Below are positions 42,331-50,229 of a stretch of 64,000 nt of DNA, piece after piece. The number at the start of each line of letters is the position of its first letter. Within the stretch, counting starts at the first letter, position 1. This stretch comes from Streptomyces sp. NBC_00483. Lineage in GTDB: Bacteria; Actinomycetota; Actinomycetes; Streptomycetales; Streptomycetaceae. Under the pieces are notes generated by a model, which had not been told where the DNA came from, did no database searches, and worked only from the letters and a program-made list of their open reading frames with translations. The position numbers were made by a program, and so were the translations under genes. The stretch covers positions 2,604,001 to 2,668,000 of the forward strand of contig NZ_CP107880.1 in the NCBI RefSeq assembly GCF_036013745.1, written 5' to 3'.

Positions 42331-43907
42331 GGCGCTGGAAGCGGTACGTCGCGCTGCCCACGGCTCTCGGCGCCGCCACGGTCGGGCTCCTCCTGGCCGG
42401 CGCCCCGGGGGCGGCCGCGCACCCGCTCGGCAACTTCACCGTCAACCACTACGACGGGCTGCTCGTCGGCCGCGACGCCCTGCGCGTCGACCACGTGGAG
42501 GACCTGGCGGAGATCCCGACGCAGCAGGTGCGGCCCGAACTCGACGAGCGGGGGCGGGCGGTGTGGGCGAAGGAACGCTGCGCGAGTGCCGCGCGGAGTG
42601 CCAAGGCCGACGTCGACGGGCGTCGGGCCGCCCTTGAGGTGCGTACGGCCGACGCACGCCTGCGCCCCGGCCAGGCGGGACTCAAGACGCTGCGCGTGGA
42701 GTGCGCGTTCACCGCGCCGCTGCGCGAGAAGCAGGGCGAGACACACGGCGAGAAGGTGCGCGTCGAGCTGCGCACCGGCGTCGCCAAGGGCCCGGGCTGG
42801 CGGGAGATCACGGCGCGCGGCGACCGGATGACACTGAAGGCCTCGAACGTGCCCGCCACGTCGATCTCGGACCGGCTGACGCGCTACCCGAAGGACCTGC
42901 TGTCCTCGCCGCCCGACCGGGTCGCGGCCTCGGTCACGGCCGTGCCCGGCGGCCCGGCGGCCCCTGCGACGGACGGCGCGGCCGACGCCGACGGCGGGCG
43001 TCCGATCGGCTCCGAGGTGCTCCCCCGCGGCGCCGACCGCTGGACCGAGGCCCTCACAGGACTGGTGTCGCGGCACGAACTCGGCCCCGGTTTCGGGGCG
43101 TTGGCGCTCGGCATCGCGATGGTCCTCGGCGCACTGCACGCGCTCGCGCCAGGACACGGGAAGACCCTGATGGCGGCGGCCGCCGCGGCCCGCAGCCGGG
43201 CGAGGCTCCGGGACGTGCTGCCGCTCGCCGCGTCGGTGACGGTCACGCACACGCTCGGCGTGATCGCCCTGGGCGTCCTCGTCACGGCCGGCTCCGCTGC
43301 CGCACCCTCGGTGATCGCCTGGCTGGGCCTGGCGAGCGGTGTGCTGGTCACGGCCGCGGGGGTGGGCCTGCTCCGCAGGGCGTGGCGCTACCGCGCGGCG
43401 GCACGGGCGCACACACACGACCATGACCATGAGCATGACCACGGGCACGAGCACACGCATGACCACGGGCACGGGCACGATCACGGCCACGCGCATCCGC
43501 ATCCCCACCCGCACCCGCACCCGCACCCGCACCCGCACCCGATGCCTCAACCCACCCTCCGTGGAACCCTGTTCCTCGGATTCGCCGGAGGCCTCGTCCC
43601 CAGCCCCTCGGCCGTCGTCGTGCTCGTCGGCGCCTCCGCGCTCGGCAAGGCGTGGTTCGGCCTGTTGCTCGTGTTCGGCTACGGTGCCGGACTCGCGCTC
43701 ACCCTCACCGCGGTCGGCTTCACGGTGGTGCGCATCGGCGGCCGGATCGCGCAGTCCCTCGCGGATCTGCCGCGGCCGGGACGCGGCCCGCTCGCCGCGT
43801 TCGTACGCCGCGGTCTGAGCCGCGCGGTGCCGTTCGGTTCGGCCTTCGTCGTGGTGGCCCTCGGCTGCGGATTGGTGTTCAGGGGGGCCGCAACAGCGCT
43901 CGGTTGA
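42327..43907 (+). CDS. NicO/RcnA-like nickel-cobalt transporter with long N-terminal domain
   Basis: A 526-residue membrane protein. A signal peptide (to about AAAHPLGNF) is followed by an external domain of about 210 residues, then six or seven membrane helices of the high-affinity nickel/NicO family (LGALHALAPGHGKTLMAA, TVTHTLGVIALG, GFAGGLVPSPSAVVVLVG). Between the halves lies a His-rich loop (about residues 361-404) made of HDH/HGH and HPHP repeats, the usual metal-binding loop of this family. Transport direction (uptake or export) cannot be told. Translation is coupled to the TPR gene. The HP repeats come from a CACCCG microsatellite and may vary in length. Confidence 0.87.
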   Translation: MRRWKRYVALPTALGAATVGLLLAGAPGAAAHPLGNFTVNHYDGLLVGRDALRVDHVEDLAEIPTQQVRPELDERGRAVWAKERCASAARSAKADVDGRRAALEVRTADARLRPGQAGLKTLRVECAFTAPLREKQGETHGEKVRVELRTGVAKGPGWREITARGDRMTLKASNVPATSISDRLTRYPKDLLSSPPDRVAASVTAVPGGPAAPATDGAADADGGRPIGSEVLPRGADRWTEALTGLVSRHELGPGFGALALGIAMVLGALHALAPGHGKTLMAAAAAARSRARLRDVLPLAASVTVTHTLGVIALGVLVTAGSAAAPSVIAWLGLASGVLVTAAGVGLLRRAWRYRAAARAHTHDHDHEHDHGHEHTHDHGHGHDHGHAHPHPHPHPHPHPHPHPMPQPTLRGTLFLGFAGGLVPSPSAVVVLVGASALGKAWFGLLLVFGYGAGLALTLTAVGFTVVRIGGRIAQSLADLPRPGRGPLAAFVRRGLSRAVPFGSAFVVVALGCGLVFRGAATALG

Positions 43908-43956
43908 GCTACTTTTGTTCAGACTTGTCGTGTCGCGCTTGCTTGTCTTCCCACGA

Positions 43957-45300
43957 ATGGGGGCGCCCGTGGTTGAGCGTGTGGTCGCCGGAAGGTACCG
44001 GCTGCTCGACCCCCTCGGCGAGGGCGGCATGGGCACCGTGTGGCGGGCCCGCGACGAGGTGCTCGGGCGCGAGGTCGCCGTGAAGGAGGTGCGCGCGCCC
44101 GCCGGGCTCCCGGACGCCGAGGTGCAGCGGATGTACGCGCGCCTGGAGCGGGAGGCGTGGGCCTCGGCGCGGATCACGCACCGCAACGTCGTGACGGTCT
44201 ACGACGTGGCCACCGAGGAACAACGCCCGTGGATCGTCATGGAGTTGGTCCGCGGCGTCTCGCTCGCCGAGCAGTTGGACGCGGAGGGCCCGATGCCCCC
44301 GGCCTACGCCGCGCACATCGGCGCCGAGGTGCTCGCCGCGCTGCGCGCCGCCCACGAGGCGGGCGTGCTGCACCGCGACGTGAAGCCCGGCAACGTACTC
44401 CTGTCGAACGAGGGCAGGGTGGTGCTCACCGACTTCGGCATCGCCATGGTCGAGGGGACGCAGGCCCTCACCATGACGGGCGAGGTCATCGGATCGCCCG
44501 AATTCCTGGCCCCGGAAAGGGCGTTGGGGCGCACCCCGGGGCCCGAGTCGGACCTGTGGTCGCTCGGTGTGCTGCTGTACGCGTCCGTGGAGGGGCACTC
44601 GCCGTTCCGCCAGGACACCCCGCTCAGCACGCTGCGGGCCATCGTGGACGAGGAGTTGCCGCCGCCGCACCGCGCGGGGCCGCTGGCGCCCGTGATCGAG
44701 GGGCTGCTGCGCAAGGATCCGTCCCAGCGGACCCCGGCGTCCGAGGCCGAGCAGAACCTGCGCATCGTCGGTTCGGGCGGCACCCTGCGCGCCGGCCCGG
44801 TGCAGGCCTCCCCGCTCGCCTCGCAGCCGACGATGACGTCGCAGCAGGCGCACACGCCCGTCCCTCCCCCGACTCCGCTCCCGATGGGCGCCCCGCAGAC
44901 GGCCACCACGGCCCCGGTCCGCGCCGAGCCCGACTCCCGCTACCCGCGCCGCGCATCGAGGGCCATGATCGCGGGCATCGTGGTCCTCCTCCTCGCCATC
45001 GGAGGACTCACGTACGCCATGCTCAACCGCGACGCGGACCCCAACGGGAACACGAGCAACGGCGGTGGCACGTCCGGGGGCGGAAACAGCGGGAACAACG
45101 GGGGCACCACGGGCGACAACAACGGCGGCAGCGGGGGCGACACCGGCGGCGGCACCACCGGCGACAACAACGGCGGCAGCAGCGGCGGTTCCACCAACGG
45201 AGGGAACGGCGGCGACGGCGGTTCCGGCAGCGGCGGCCACACGACCACCCCGGCCCAGTCCGTCAAGGTCAACGTCCGCGCGGTGCGCGGCAGTTACTAG
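43957..45300 (+). CDS. Ser/Thr protein kinase, ectodomain truncated by an amber codon
   Basis: A 447-residue Hanks-type receptor kinase. The kinase domain (about residues 10-265) has the Gly loop GEGGMGTVW, catalytic K43 (VAVKEV), HRDVKPGN near 140 and DFGIAM near 159. A proline-rich linker leads to one membrane helix (IVVLLLAIGGLTYAML, about 337-352) and a Gly/Asn/Thr-rich spacer. The frame stops at TAG 45298-45300 just after VRAVRGSY, yet the next 113 codons continue in the same frame with an ectodomain-like sequence. So the external domain is lost unless the stop is read through. The kinase itself looks intact. No ribosome site is visible before ATG. Confidence 0.85.
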   Translation: MGAPVVERVVAGRYRLLDPLGEGGMGTVWRARDEVLGREVAVKEVRAPAGLPDAEVQRMYARLEREAWASARITHRNVVTVYDVATEEQRPWIVMELVRGVSLAEQLDAEGPMPPAYAAHIGAEVLAALRAAHEAGVLHRDVKPGNVLLSNEGRVVLTDFGIAMVEGTQALTMTGEVIGSPEFLAPERALGRTPGPESDLWSLGVLLYASVEGHSPFRQDTPLSTLRAIVDEELPPPHRAGPLAPVIEGLLRKDPSQRTPASEAEQNLRIVGSGGTLRAGPVQASPLASQPTMTSQQAHTPVPPPTPLPMGAPQTATTAPVRAEPDSRYPRRASRAMIAGIVVLLLAIGGLTYAMLNRDADPNGNTSNGGGTSGGGNSGNNGGTTGDNNGGSGGDTGGGTTGDNNGGSSGGSTNGGNGGDGGSGSGGHTTTPAQSVKVNVRAVRGSY

Positions 45301-45639
45301 GGCCCGTGCCCGCCGCCGGCCGCCGCGGCCCCGGCCTTCGCCGCGACGATCACGGTGGGCCGCGCACCCGCCTCCGTGCAGTACCGCTGGGTGGTGCGGG
45401 GCGGCGAGGCCTCGGACCCCGGCTGGAAGACGCTGATCGTCCCCAAGGGCGCCGCGAACAAGGCCCGTACGGTCACCACCACGCAGACTCACTACGAAGA
45501 GGGCGGGACGCTGCGCGGGCAGATCGGTGTCGAGGTGCGCAGCCCGGTGGCGGTGACGTCCAACTACGTCTCGTACGCGATCACGTGCAAGGTGGTGACC
45601 CCGACGACCGGGGCCACCACCGGTTCACCCACGTACTGA
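45301..45639 (+). pseudogene. detached kinase ectodomain remnant
   Basis: In-frame continuation of the kinase gene after a single TAG. It reads GPCPPP, then ATITVGRAPASVQYRWVV, SDPGWKTLIVPKG and SPVAVTSNYVSYAITCKV, a beta-rich domain with two Cys like the extracellular domain I recall for related Streptomyces kinases, where Ser occupies the stop position. One base change (TCG to TAG) would explain it. It has no ribosome site of its own, so it is probably untranslated unless readthrough occurs. A sequencing error is the main alternative. Confidence 0.7.
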
Positions 45640-45674
45640 GGTCCGCGCACCGAGGTCCGCGGACCGGGATCCGG

Positions 45675-46484
45675 CTACGCGGCGGAGGCGAACACGGGCA
45701 GGTAGCCGCCCGACTGCCCGGCGGCCGTGGGGTGGTACGACTCGCCGATGTTCGCCCAGTTGACACTGTGCAGCCACGCGGCGCCGGAGCAGATCTCGTG
45801 CCCGGTAAACGTGCTGGTCACATCGCCGAAGGCGAAGCCCCTGGTCGCGGCGTTCTCCTTGATGGTGGAGTTGAGGAGGTCCGCGGCGCCGTTGATGGCC
45901 GAGCGCTCGTTCTCGGAGAGGCCCGCCACACAGGTGCCGCTGAGCTTGTAGAAGCGGGGGTAGCCGAGCACCACCACGTGGGCGGCGGGCGCCTTGGTGC
46001 TGATCGCCGAGTAGACGTCGGAGAGCTTGCTCGGCAGGGTCGAAGTGACGTACGCACGAGCCTCGTTGACGCGCTTCACGCAGGTGGACTCGGAGTACAG
46101 GACACAGGTCGTCATGACGTCGGCGAAGCCCGCGTCATTGCCGCCGATCGAGATGGACACGAGCCCGGTCCCCGCGCCGAGCGGGCCGAGCTGGTTGGCG
46201 ATGACATCACCCGTACGAGCACCCGAGCACGCGGTGAAATTAAAGCTTGAGGGTGAGTGGGCCGCTGCCCACAAGGCCGGGTACGCCTTCGTGGAGCGCT
46301 TGCAGGCGCCGCTGTCGGCGTCGTAGCTGCCGGCGCCGACACCGGAGGAGTAGGAGTCGCCGAGGGCCACATAGCCCGTGGCGGCTGCGGAGTCGGCGGC
46401 TTGCGCGGCTGTGGCCCCGGTCAGGGCTGCCACCGCGGCAAGGACGAAAGAGGAGACGTGGGCCGCAATCCGGAAAGATCTCAT
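45675..46484 (-). CDS. secreted SGNH-family lipase/esterase
   Basis: A 269-residue secreted hydrolase. Signal peptide ends at AAQA-ADS (about residue 30). Block I GDSYSSG carries the nucleophile S44, block III is SIGGNDAGF, and block V is ESYHPTAAGQ with the catalytic His near residue 251. Six Cys in the mature part could form three disulfides, as in Streptomyces SGNH lipases. It appears to be the counterpart of the characterised S. coelicolor SGNH esterase/lipase next to a Ser/Thr kinase gene (from memory SCO1725). GGGAGG lies five bases before ATG. It acts on short-chain esters or lipids outside the cell. Confidence 0.93.
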   Translation of the reverse strand: MRSFRIAAHVSSFVLAAVAALTGATAAQAADSAAATGYVALGDSYSSGVGAGSYDADSGACKRSTKAYPALWAAAHSPSSFNFTACSGARTGDVIANQLGPLGAGTGLVSISIGGNDAGFADVMTTCVLYSESTCVKRVNEARAYVTSTLPSKLSDVYSAISTKAPAAHVVVLGYPRFYKLSGTCVAGLSENERSAINGAADLLNSTIKENAATRGFAFGDVTSTFTGHEICSGAAWLHSVNWANIGESYHPTAAGQSGGYLPVFASAA

Positions 46485-46708
46485 GGAACCTCCCTTTAGC
46501 AGGATCAGCAGGGTCTCTGCCGCCCGCTCGCGTTGCAGGTTCATGCCAGGGATATGACATACCCTCAGCTCATCGACGCTACGCCCGTAGAGCGCCGACC
46601 AACTGGACCGCAGGGATCCGGAGTTGCCCCTGTGGCCTCCTTGACGCAGGCCCGGGACTGCGCCACATTGAAGCCCGGCATCCGGCGCGTCGGGGGGCAA
46701 AGTCGCCA

Positions 46709-47119
46709 ATGCAGACCATCGGCATCAAGCCGTCTTCATCGGACGGCCTTCAGCTGCTCGCGGGGGCGGGCGTCGTCGCGGGAGGCGCGGGTCTCGTTCT
46801 CGCGCTCTCGCACGCCGGATCCCCGCTGCGCGGACCACTCGCGCTCTTCTTCCTGCTCGCCGCGCCCGGCGTCGCGTTCGCGGCCGCCCTGCGCGGGCTC
46901 GATCCGTGGGCCCGGGCGCTCACCTCGGTGGCCGGCGCGATCGCGGTCGTCATGCTGGTCGCCCAGGGCATGCTCGCCGTGCACCGCTGGTCGGTGGACG
47001 GCGGAGTGCTCGCCGTGGCGGTACTCAGCGCTTCCGCTTTTCTTTTGCAATGGATCATCCGACAGCTGCGTGGGGGCGCGGCCCAGGAGATTCGCAAACG
47101 GATCGGGAAAATCCACTAA
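46709..47119 (+). CDS. small membrane protein preceding the polysaccharide operon
   Basis: A 136-residue protein with four hydrophobic segments (LLAGAGVVAGGAGLVLALS, LALFFLLAAPGVAFAAAL, VAGAIAVVMLVAQGMLAV, GGVLAVAVLSASAFLLQW) and a basic C-terminal tail (GGAAQEIRKRIGKIH). The family is unrecognised. It lies about 400 bases upstream of the glycosyltransferase operon in the same direction, with its own start and a promoter-like region behind it. A role in the surface polysaccharide pathway is possible by position only. Confidence 0.7.
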   Translation: MQTIGIKPSSSDGLQLLAGAGVVAGGAGLVLALSHAGSPLRGPLALFFLLAAPGVAFAAALRGLDPWARALTSVAGAIAVVMLVAQGMLAVHRWSVDGGVLAVAVLSASAFLLQWIIRQLRGGAAQEIRKRIGKIH

Positions 47120-47180
47120 GAGGGGACGGAAGTTAAGGAAATGGCCAAAACAATAAAAACGTGAGGCCTCGTTCCAGGTC

Positions 47181-47210
47181 TTGCCATACAGTCTCAATCA
47201 TCAATACCGT
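47181..47210 (+). promoter_or_regulatory. promoter of the polysaccharide operon
   Basis: TTGCCA at 47181-47186 and TACCGT at 47205-47210 with an 18-base spacer, in an A+T-rich patch unusual for this genome. It reads toward the first glycosyltransferase and would give a leader of about 300 bases. Confidence 0.45.
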
Positions 47211-47516
47211 CGTACATCCACCCGCATCGGACCAGCACGAAATGCGATCTAGGGGAGGGACCGAGGTCGCGAAGGTCCGGGGCGGGGCGCGGCAGGGGGG
47301 TGCCGCGTTCCGGTGAGCCCGCTCGCTCCGGCGTCCGGGGGAGCCGGGTCGCGTGCCGCGCGACCGGTCCGACAAACCGGTGTGCAATGCCAGCTCACCC
47401 GGCCTGTACGGAGAGGTCTTCCGGCACGGCCGTGAGTGAGAACCCCCCTTTCGAACCGGACACGAAGCCGGACCGCCCGGGGGCGGGCGGTCCACCGGAC
47501 GAGAGGGACCAGACTC
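47211..47516 (+). promoter_or_regulatory. long structured 5' leader of the glycosyltransferase operon
   Basis: About 300 gene-free bases between the candidate promoter and the first glycosyltransferase. It is G+C rich with several possible hairpins. The segment CCGACAAACCG, then CCAGCTCACCCGG near 47390, then CGGAGAGG loosely resembles the 3' end of the ydaO (cyclic-di-AMP) riboswitch, but other conserved parts are missing or out of register. No open frame with a ribosome site is seen. Treat as an uncharacterised leader. Confidence 0.35.
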
Positions 47517-48347
47517 ATGAGCAGTTCCGTTGTGCCTCCAGTGATACCCGAGGGGACATCGCCGGAAGGCAGAATTCCCGCCCGTTACCGGGCCATCTCC
47601 ACGCACCTGGCGATCGCGCCGCGGGTCAGCGTGGTCATTCCGGCCATGAACGAGGCGGAAAATCTTCCGTACGTCTTCAAGACTCTTCCCGACTGGATCC
47701 ACGAAGTCGTTCTGGTGGACGGAAATTCCACCGACAACACCGTGGAAGTGGCCAGGGAATTGTGGCCGGAAGTCGTGGTCGTACCGCAGCGCGGAAAGGG
47801 CAAGGGGGATGCCCTGATCACCGGCTTCACGGCCTGCAGCGGCGACATCATCGTCATGGTCGACGCGGACGGCTCCGCCGACGGCCAGGAGATCGTCTCC
47901 TACGTCTCCGCGCTCGTCTCCGGCGCCGACTTCGCCAAGGGCTCGCGGTTCGCCAACGGCGGCGGCACGGACGACATGACGCCCATCCGCAAGCTCGGCA
48001 ACTGGGCGCTGTGCTCGGCGGTCAACGCCAAGTTCGGCGCCCGCTACACCGACCTCTGCTACGGGTACAACGCGTTCTGGCGGCACTGCCTGGACGACAT
48101 CGACCTCGACTGCACCGGGTTCGAGGTGGAGACCCTGATGAACATCCGGGTCGTCAAGGCCGGCCTGAAGGTCCAGGAGATACCGAGCCACGAGTACCTG
48201 CGCATCCACGGCGCCAGCAACCTGCGCGCCGTCCGGGACGGCCTGCGCGTACTCAAGGTCATCATGAAGGAGCGCTCGAACCGTCGCGCCCTGCGCAGCA
48301 GGCAGACCGCATCGAAGCTCACCCTCGTGCGGGGGGACGGGTCTTGA
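47517..48347 (+). CDS. GT2-family glycosyltransferase (dolichol-phosphate-sugar synthase type)
   Basis: A 276-residue GT-A enzyme. It shows RVSVVIPAMNEAENLPYVFK, LVDGNSTDNTVEVA and the metal-binding IIVMVDADGSADGQE with DADGS as the DxD motif; DLCYGYNAFWRHCL and the C-terminal EIPSHEYLRIHGASNLRAVRDG fit polyprenyl-phosphate hexose synthases. It has no membrane anchor. It probably transfers a sugar from a nucleotide onto a lipid carrier. First gene of a five-gene operon (next start overlaps as TTGA). Confidence 0.9.
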   Translation: MSSSVVPPVIPEGTSPEGRIPARYRAISTHLAIAPRVSVVIPAMNEAENLPYVFKTLPDWIHEVVLVDGNSTDNTVEVARELWPEVVVVPQRGKGKGDALITGFTACSGDIIVMVDADGSADGQEIVSYVSALVSGADFAKGSRFANGGGTDDMTPIRKLGNWALCSAVNAKFGARYTDLCYGYNAFWRHCLDDIDLDCTGFEVETLMNIRVVKAGLKVQEIPSHEYLRIHGASNLRAVRDGLRVLKVIMKERSNRRALRSRQTASKLTLVRGDGS

Positions 48348-49372
48348 CGGAGCGACACGGCACGCGGATGACGGCGTCCGTCGTCATCTGCGTGTACACC
48401 GAAGACCGTTGGAGCGACATCCTCGCCGCCGTCGACTCCGTGCGCGCACAGTCGTACGCCGCCCTGGAGACGCTCCTCGTCGTCGACCACAACCCGGCCC
48501 TCCTCGACCGTCTCACCAAGGAGTTCGACGGCGAGCAGGGCGTCGAGGTGCTGGCGAACGCGGGGCCGCGGGGTCTTTCCGCCGGGCGCAACACCGGGAT
48601 CGCCGCCGCGCGCGGCGACATCGTCGCGTTCCTCGACGACGACGCCGTCGCCGAGCGGGACTGGCTGCACTGGTTCGCCGCCGGATACGCCGACCCGCGC
48701 GTCCTCGCGGTCGGCGGGCACACCGAGCCGATCTGGGCCTCGGGGCGCAGGCCCCGCTGGTTCCCTGAGGAGTTCGACTGGGTGGTGGGCTGCTCGTACA
48801 AGGGCCTGCCGCGCGGCAAGGTCGAGGTGCGCAACGTGCTCGGTGGCAACGCCTCGTTCCGGCGCGGCGCCTTCGACATCGCGGGCGGCTTCGCGACCGG
48901 CATCGGCCGGGACGGCGACAAGCGGCCGCTGGGCTGCGAGGAGACGGAGCTGTGCATCCGGATCACGCGGGCGAGACCGGACGCGGTGCTCCTGATCGAC
49001 GACCGGGCCGTCATCCACCACCGGGTGCCGGCCGGCCGTGAACGCTTCGCCTACTTCCGTACGCGCGCCTACGCCGAGGGCCTCTCCAAAGCTCTTGTCG
49101 CCCGAAGTGTCGGCGCGGGCAAGGGACTTGAGACCGAGCGCGCCTACTCGACGCGGGTGCTGCCGGTCGGAGCGGCGCGCGGCGTACGGGACTTCGCGCT
49201 GGGTCGGGCCGGGGGCGCGGGCCGCGCCGGGGCGATCGTGGCCGGGGTGCTGGCGGCGGCCGGGGGCTATGCGCTCGGCAGCTGGCGGGCGCGCGGCGCG
49301 GGCGCGACATTCACCGTGGCGGAGATCGACGCGCCCACGAAGGAAGTCGGGAGAACGGAGGCGGTGGCGTGA
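48344..49372 (+). CDS. GT2-family glycosyltransferase
   Basis: A 342-residue glycosyltransferase with VVICVYTEDRWSDILAAVDS, LSAGRNTGIAAARGDIVAFLDDDAV (DDD motif), EVRNVLGGNASFRR and LGCEETELCIRI, the layout of GT2 enzymes related to rhamnosyl- and glucosyltransferases. A weakly hydrophobic Ala/Gly segment near residue 295 may attach it to the membrane. A TTG start overlapping the previous stop is preferred, with GGGGGGAC upstream; ATG at 48368 is the alternative. It extends the polysaccharide begun by the neighbouring enzyme. Confidence 0.88.
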   Translation: MTERHGTRMTASVVICVYTEDRWSDILAAVDSVRAQSYAALETLLVVDHNPALLDRLTKEFDGEQGVEVLANAGPRGLSAGRNTGIAAARGDIVAFLDDDAVAERDWLHWFAAGYADPRVLAVGGHTEPIWASGRRPRWFPEEFDWVVGCSYKGLPRGKVEVRNVLGGNASFRRGAFDIAGGFATGIGRDGDKRPLGCEETELCIRITRARPDAVLLIDDRAVIHHRVPAGRERFAYFRTRAYAEGLSKALVARSVGAGKGLETERAYSTRVLPVGAARGVRDFALGRAGGAGRAGAIVAGVLAAAGGYALGSWRARGAGATFTVAEIDAPTKEVGRTEAVA

Positions 49373-50229
49373 GCGCCCAGCAGCGGTGGTCCTACGGCGG
49401 GTCCGTGCCGATCCTCATGTACCACGCCGTCTCCCCCGACCCGAACCCCGAGACCCGTCAACTGTCGGTGTCTCCGGCCCAGTTCGCCGAGCAGATGGAA
49501 CTGCTCGCCGATCACGGCTGCACGCCGCTGACCACCGCCGAGCTCGCCGGGATCTGGCGCGGCGGCGGCCGGGCGCTCCCGGACCGGCCCGTCCTGATCA
49601 CCTTCGACGACGGCTACGAGGGCGTGCACACGCACGCCCTGCCCAGCCTCGCCAAGCACGGCTTCGCATCCACCCTGTTCGTCTCTACGGGGTGGCTGCG
49701 CGGCGCGTACGACACCGGGGGCGGGCTCGACGCGATGCTCGACTGGCCCCAGGTGCGGGCGCTCGCCGGGCAGGGCATGGAGATCGGCGGGCACAGCCAC
49801 ACGCATCCGCAGCTCGACCAACTCGACGACACGGACCTGGAGTTCGAGCTGCTGCGCTGCCGGGAGATCGTCGCCGGCGAGCTGGGCCCGGCGCCGGTCT
49901 CCTTCGCGTATCCGTACGGGCATTCCGACCGGCGGGTGCGGCAGGCGGTGCGCGCGGCCGGGTTCGCCCAGTCGCTCGCCGTCGGCAACGCGCTGGCCCG
50001 GCGGCCCCAGGGCCCCTACGCCCTGCGGCGGGTCACCGTGCGCCGCTCGACCGACGTCACCGAGTTCGAGCGGATCGTCGACGGCCGCGCCATCGGCCGC
50101 ACCTTCGCCAGGGACCGTGCCCTCACCAAGGGGTACGCCGTGGTCCGCAGAGCCCGGCAGGCCCGCCGCAAGGCGACCGCCCTGCTGCCCGGCCCGCTCC
50201 GCCAGAAGGGCCCACGTACCCGTGTCTGA
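49369..50229 (+). CDS. polysaccharide deacetylase (CE4 family)
   Basis: A 286-residue NodB-fold deacetylase. Motif 1 is LITFDDGYEG (catalytic and metal Asp near residues 80-81), motif 2 is GGHSHTHPQL (metal His near 143-147), motif 3 FAYPYGHSDRRV. It opens with PILMYHAVSPD, usual for this group. No signal peptide is seen, so it probably acts on lipid-linked or cytoplasmic sugars, or on the polymer at the membrane. GTG start overlaps the preceding stop. It removes acetyl groups from amino sugars of the surface polymer made by this operon. Confidence 0.92.
   Translation: MSAQQRWSYGGSVPILMYHAVSPDPNPETRQLSVSPAQFAEQMELLADHGCTPLTTAELAGIWRGGGRALPDRPVLITFDDGYEGVHTHALPSLAKHGFASTLFVSTGWLRGAYDTGGGLDAMLDWPQVRALAGQGMEIGGHSHTHPQLDQLDDTDLEFELLRCREIVAGELGPAPVSFAYPYGHSDRRVRQAVRAAGFAQSLAVGNALARRPQGPYALRRVTVRRSTDVTEFERIVDGRAIGRTFARDRALTKGYAVVRRARQARRKATALLPGPLRQKGPRTRV

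Noticed and set aside
45654..45665. GGTCCGCGGACC as a terminator of the SGNH lipase gene
   Set aside because: A 12-base palindrome with no loop cannot form a normal hairpin; it is better seen as the end of a 14-bp tandem duplication.
47211..47516. Firm call of a cyclic-di-AMP (ydaO) riboswitch
   Set aside because: Only the 3' part resembles the family; the GGTGAATC-type block and P1 stem could not be placed. Kept only as a weak suggestion.
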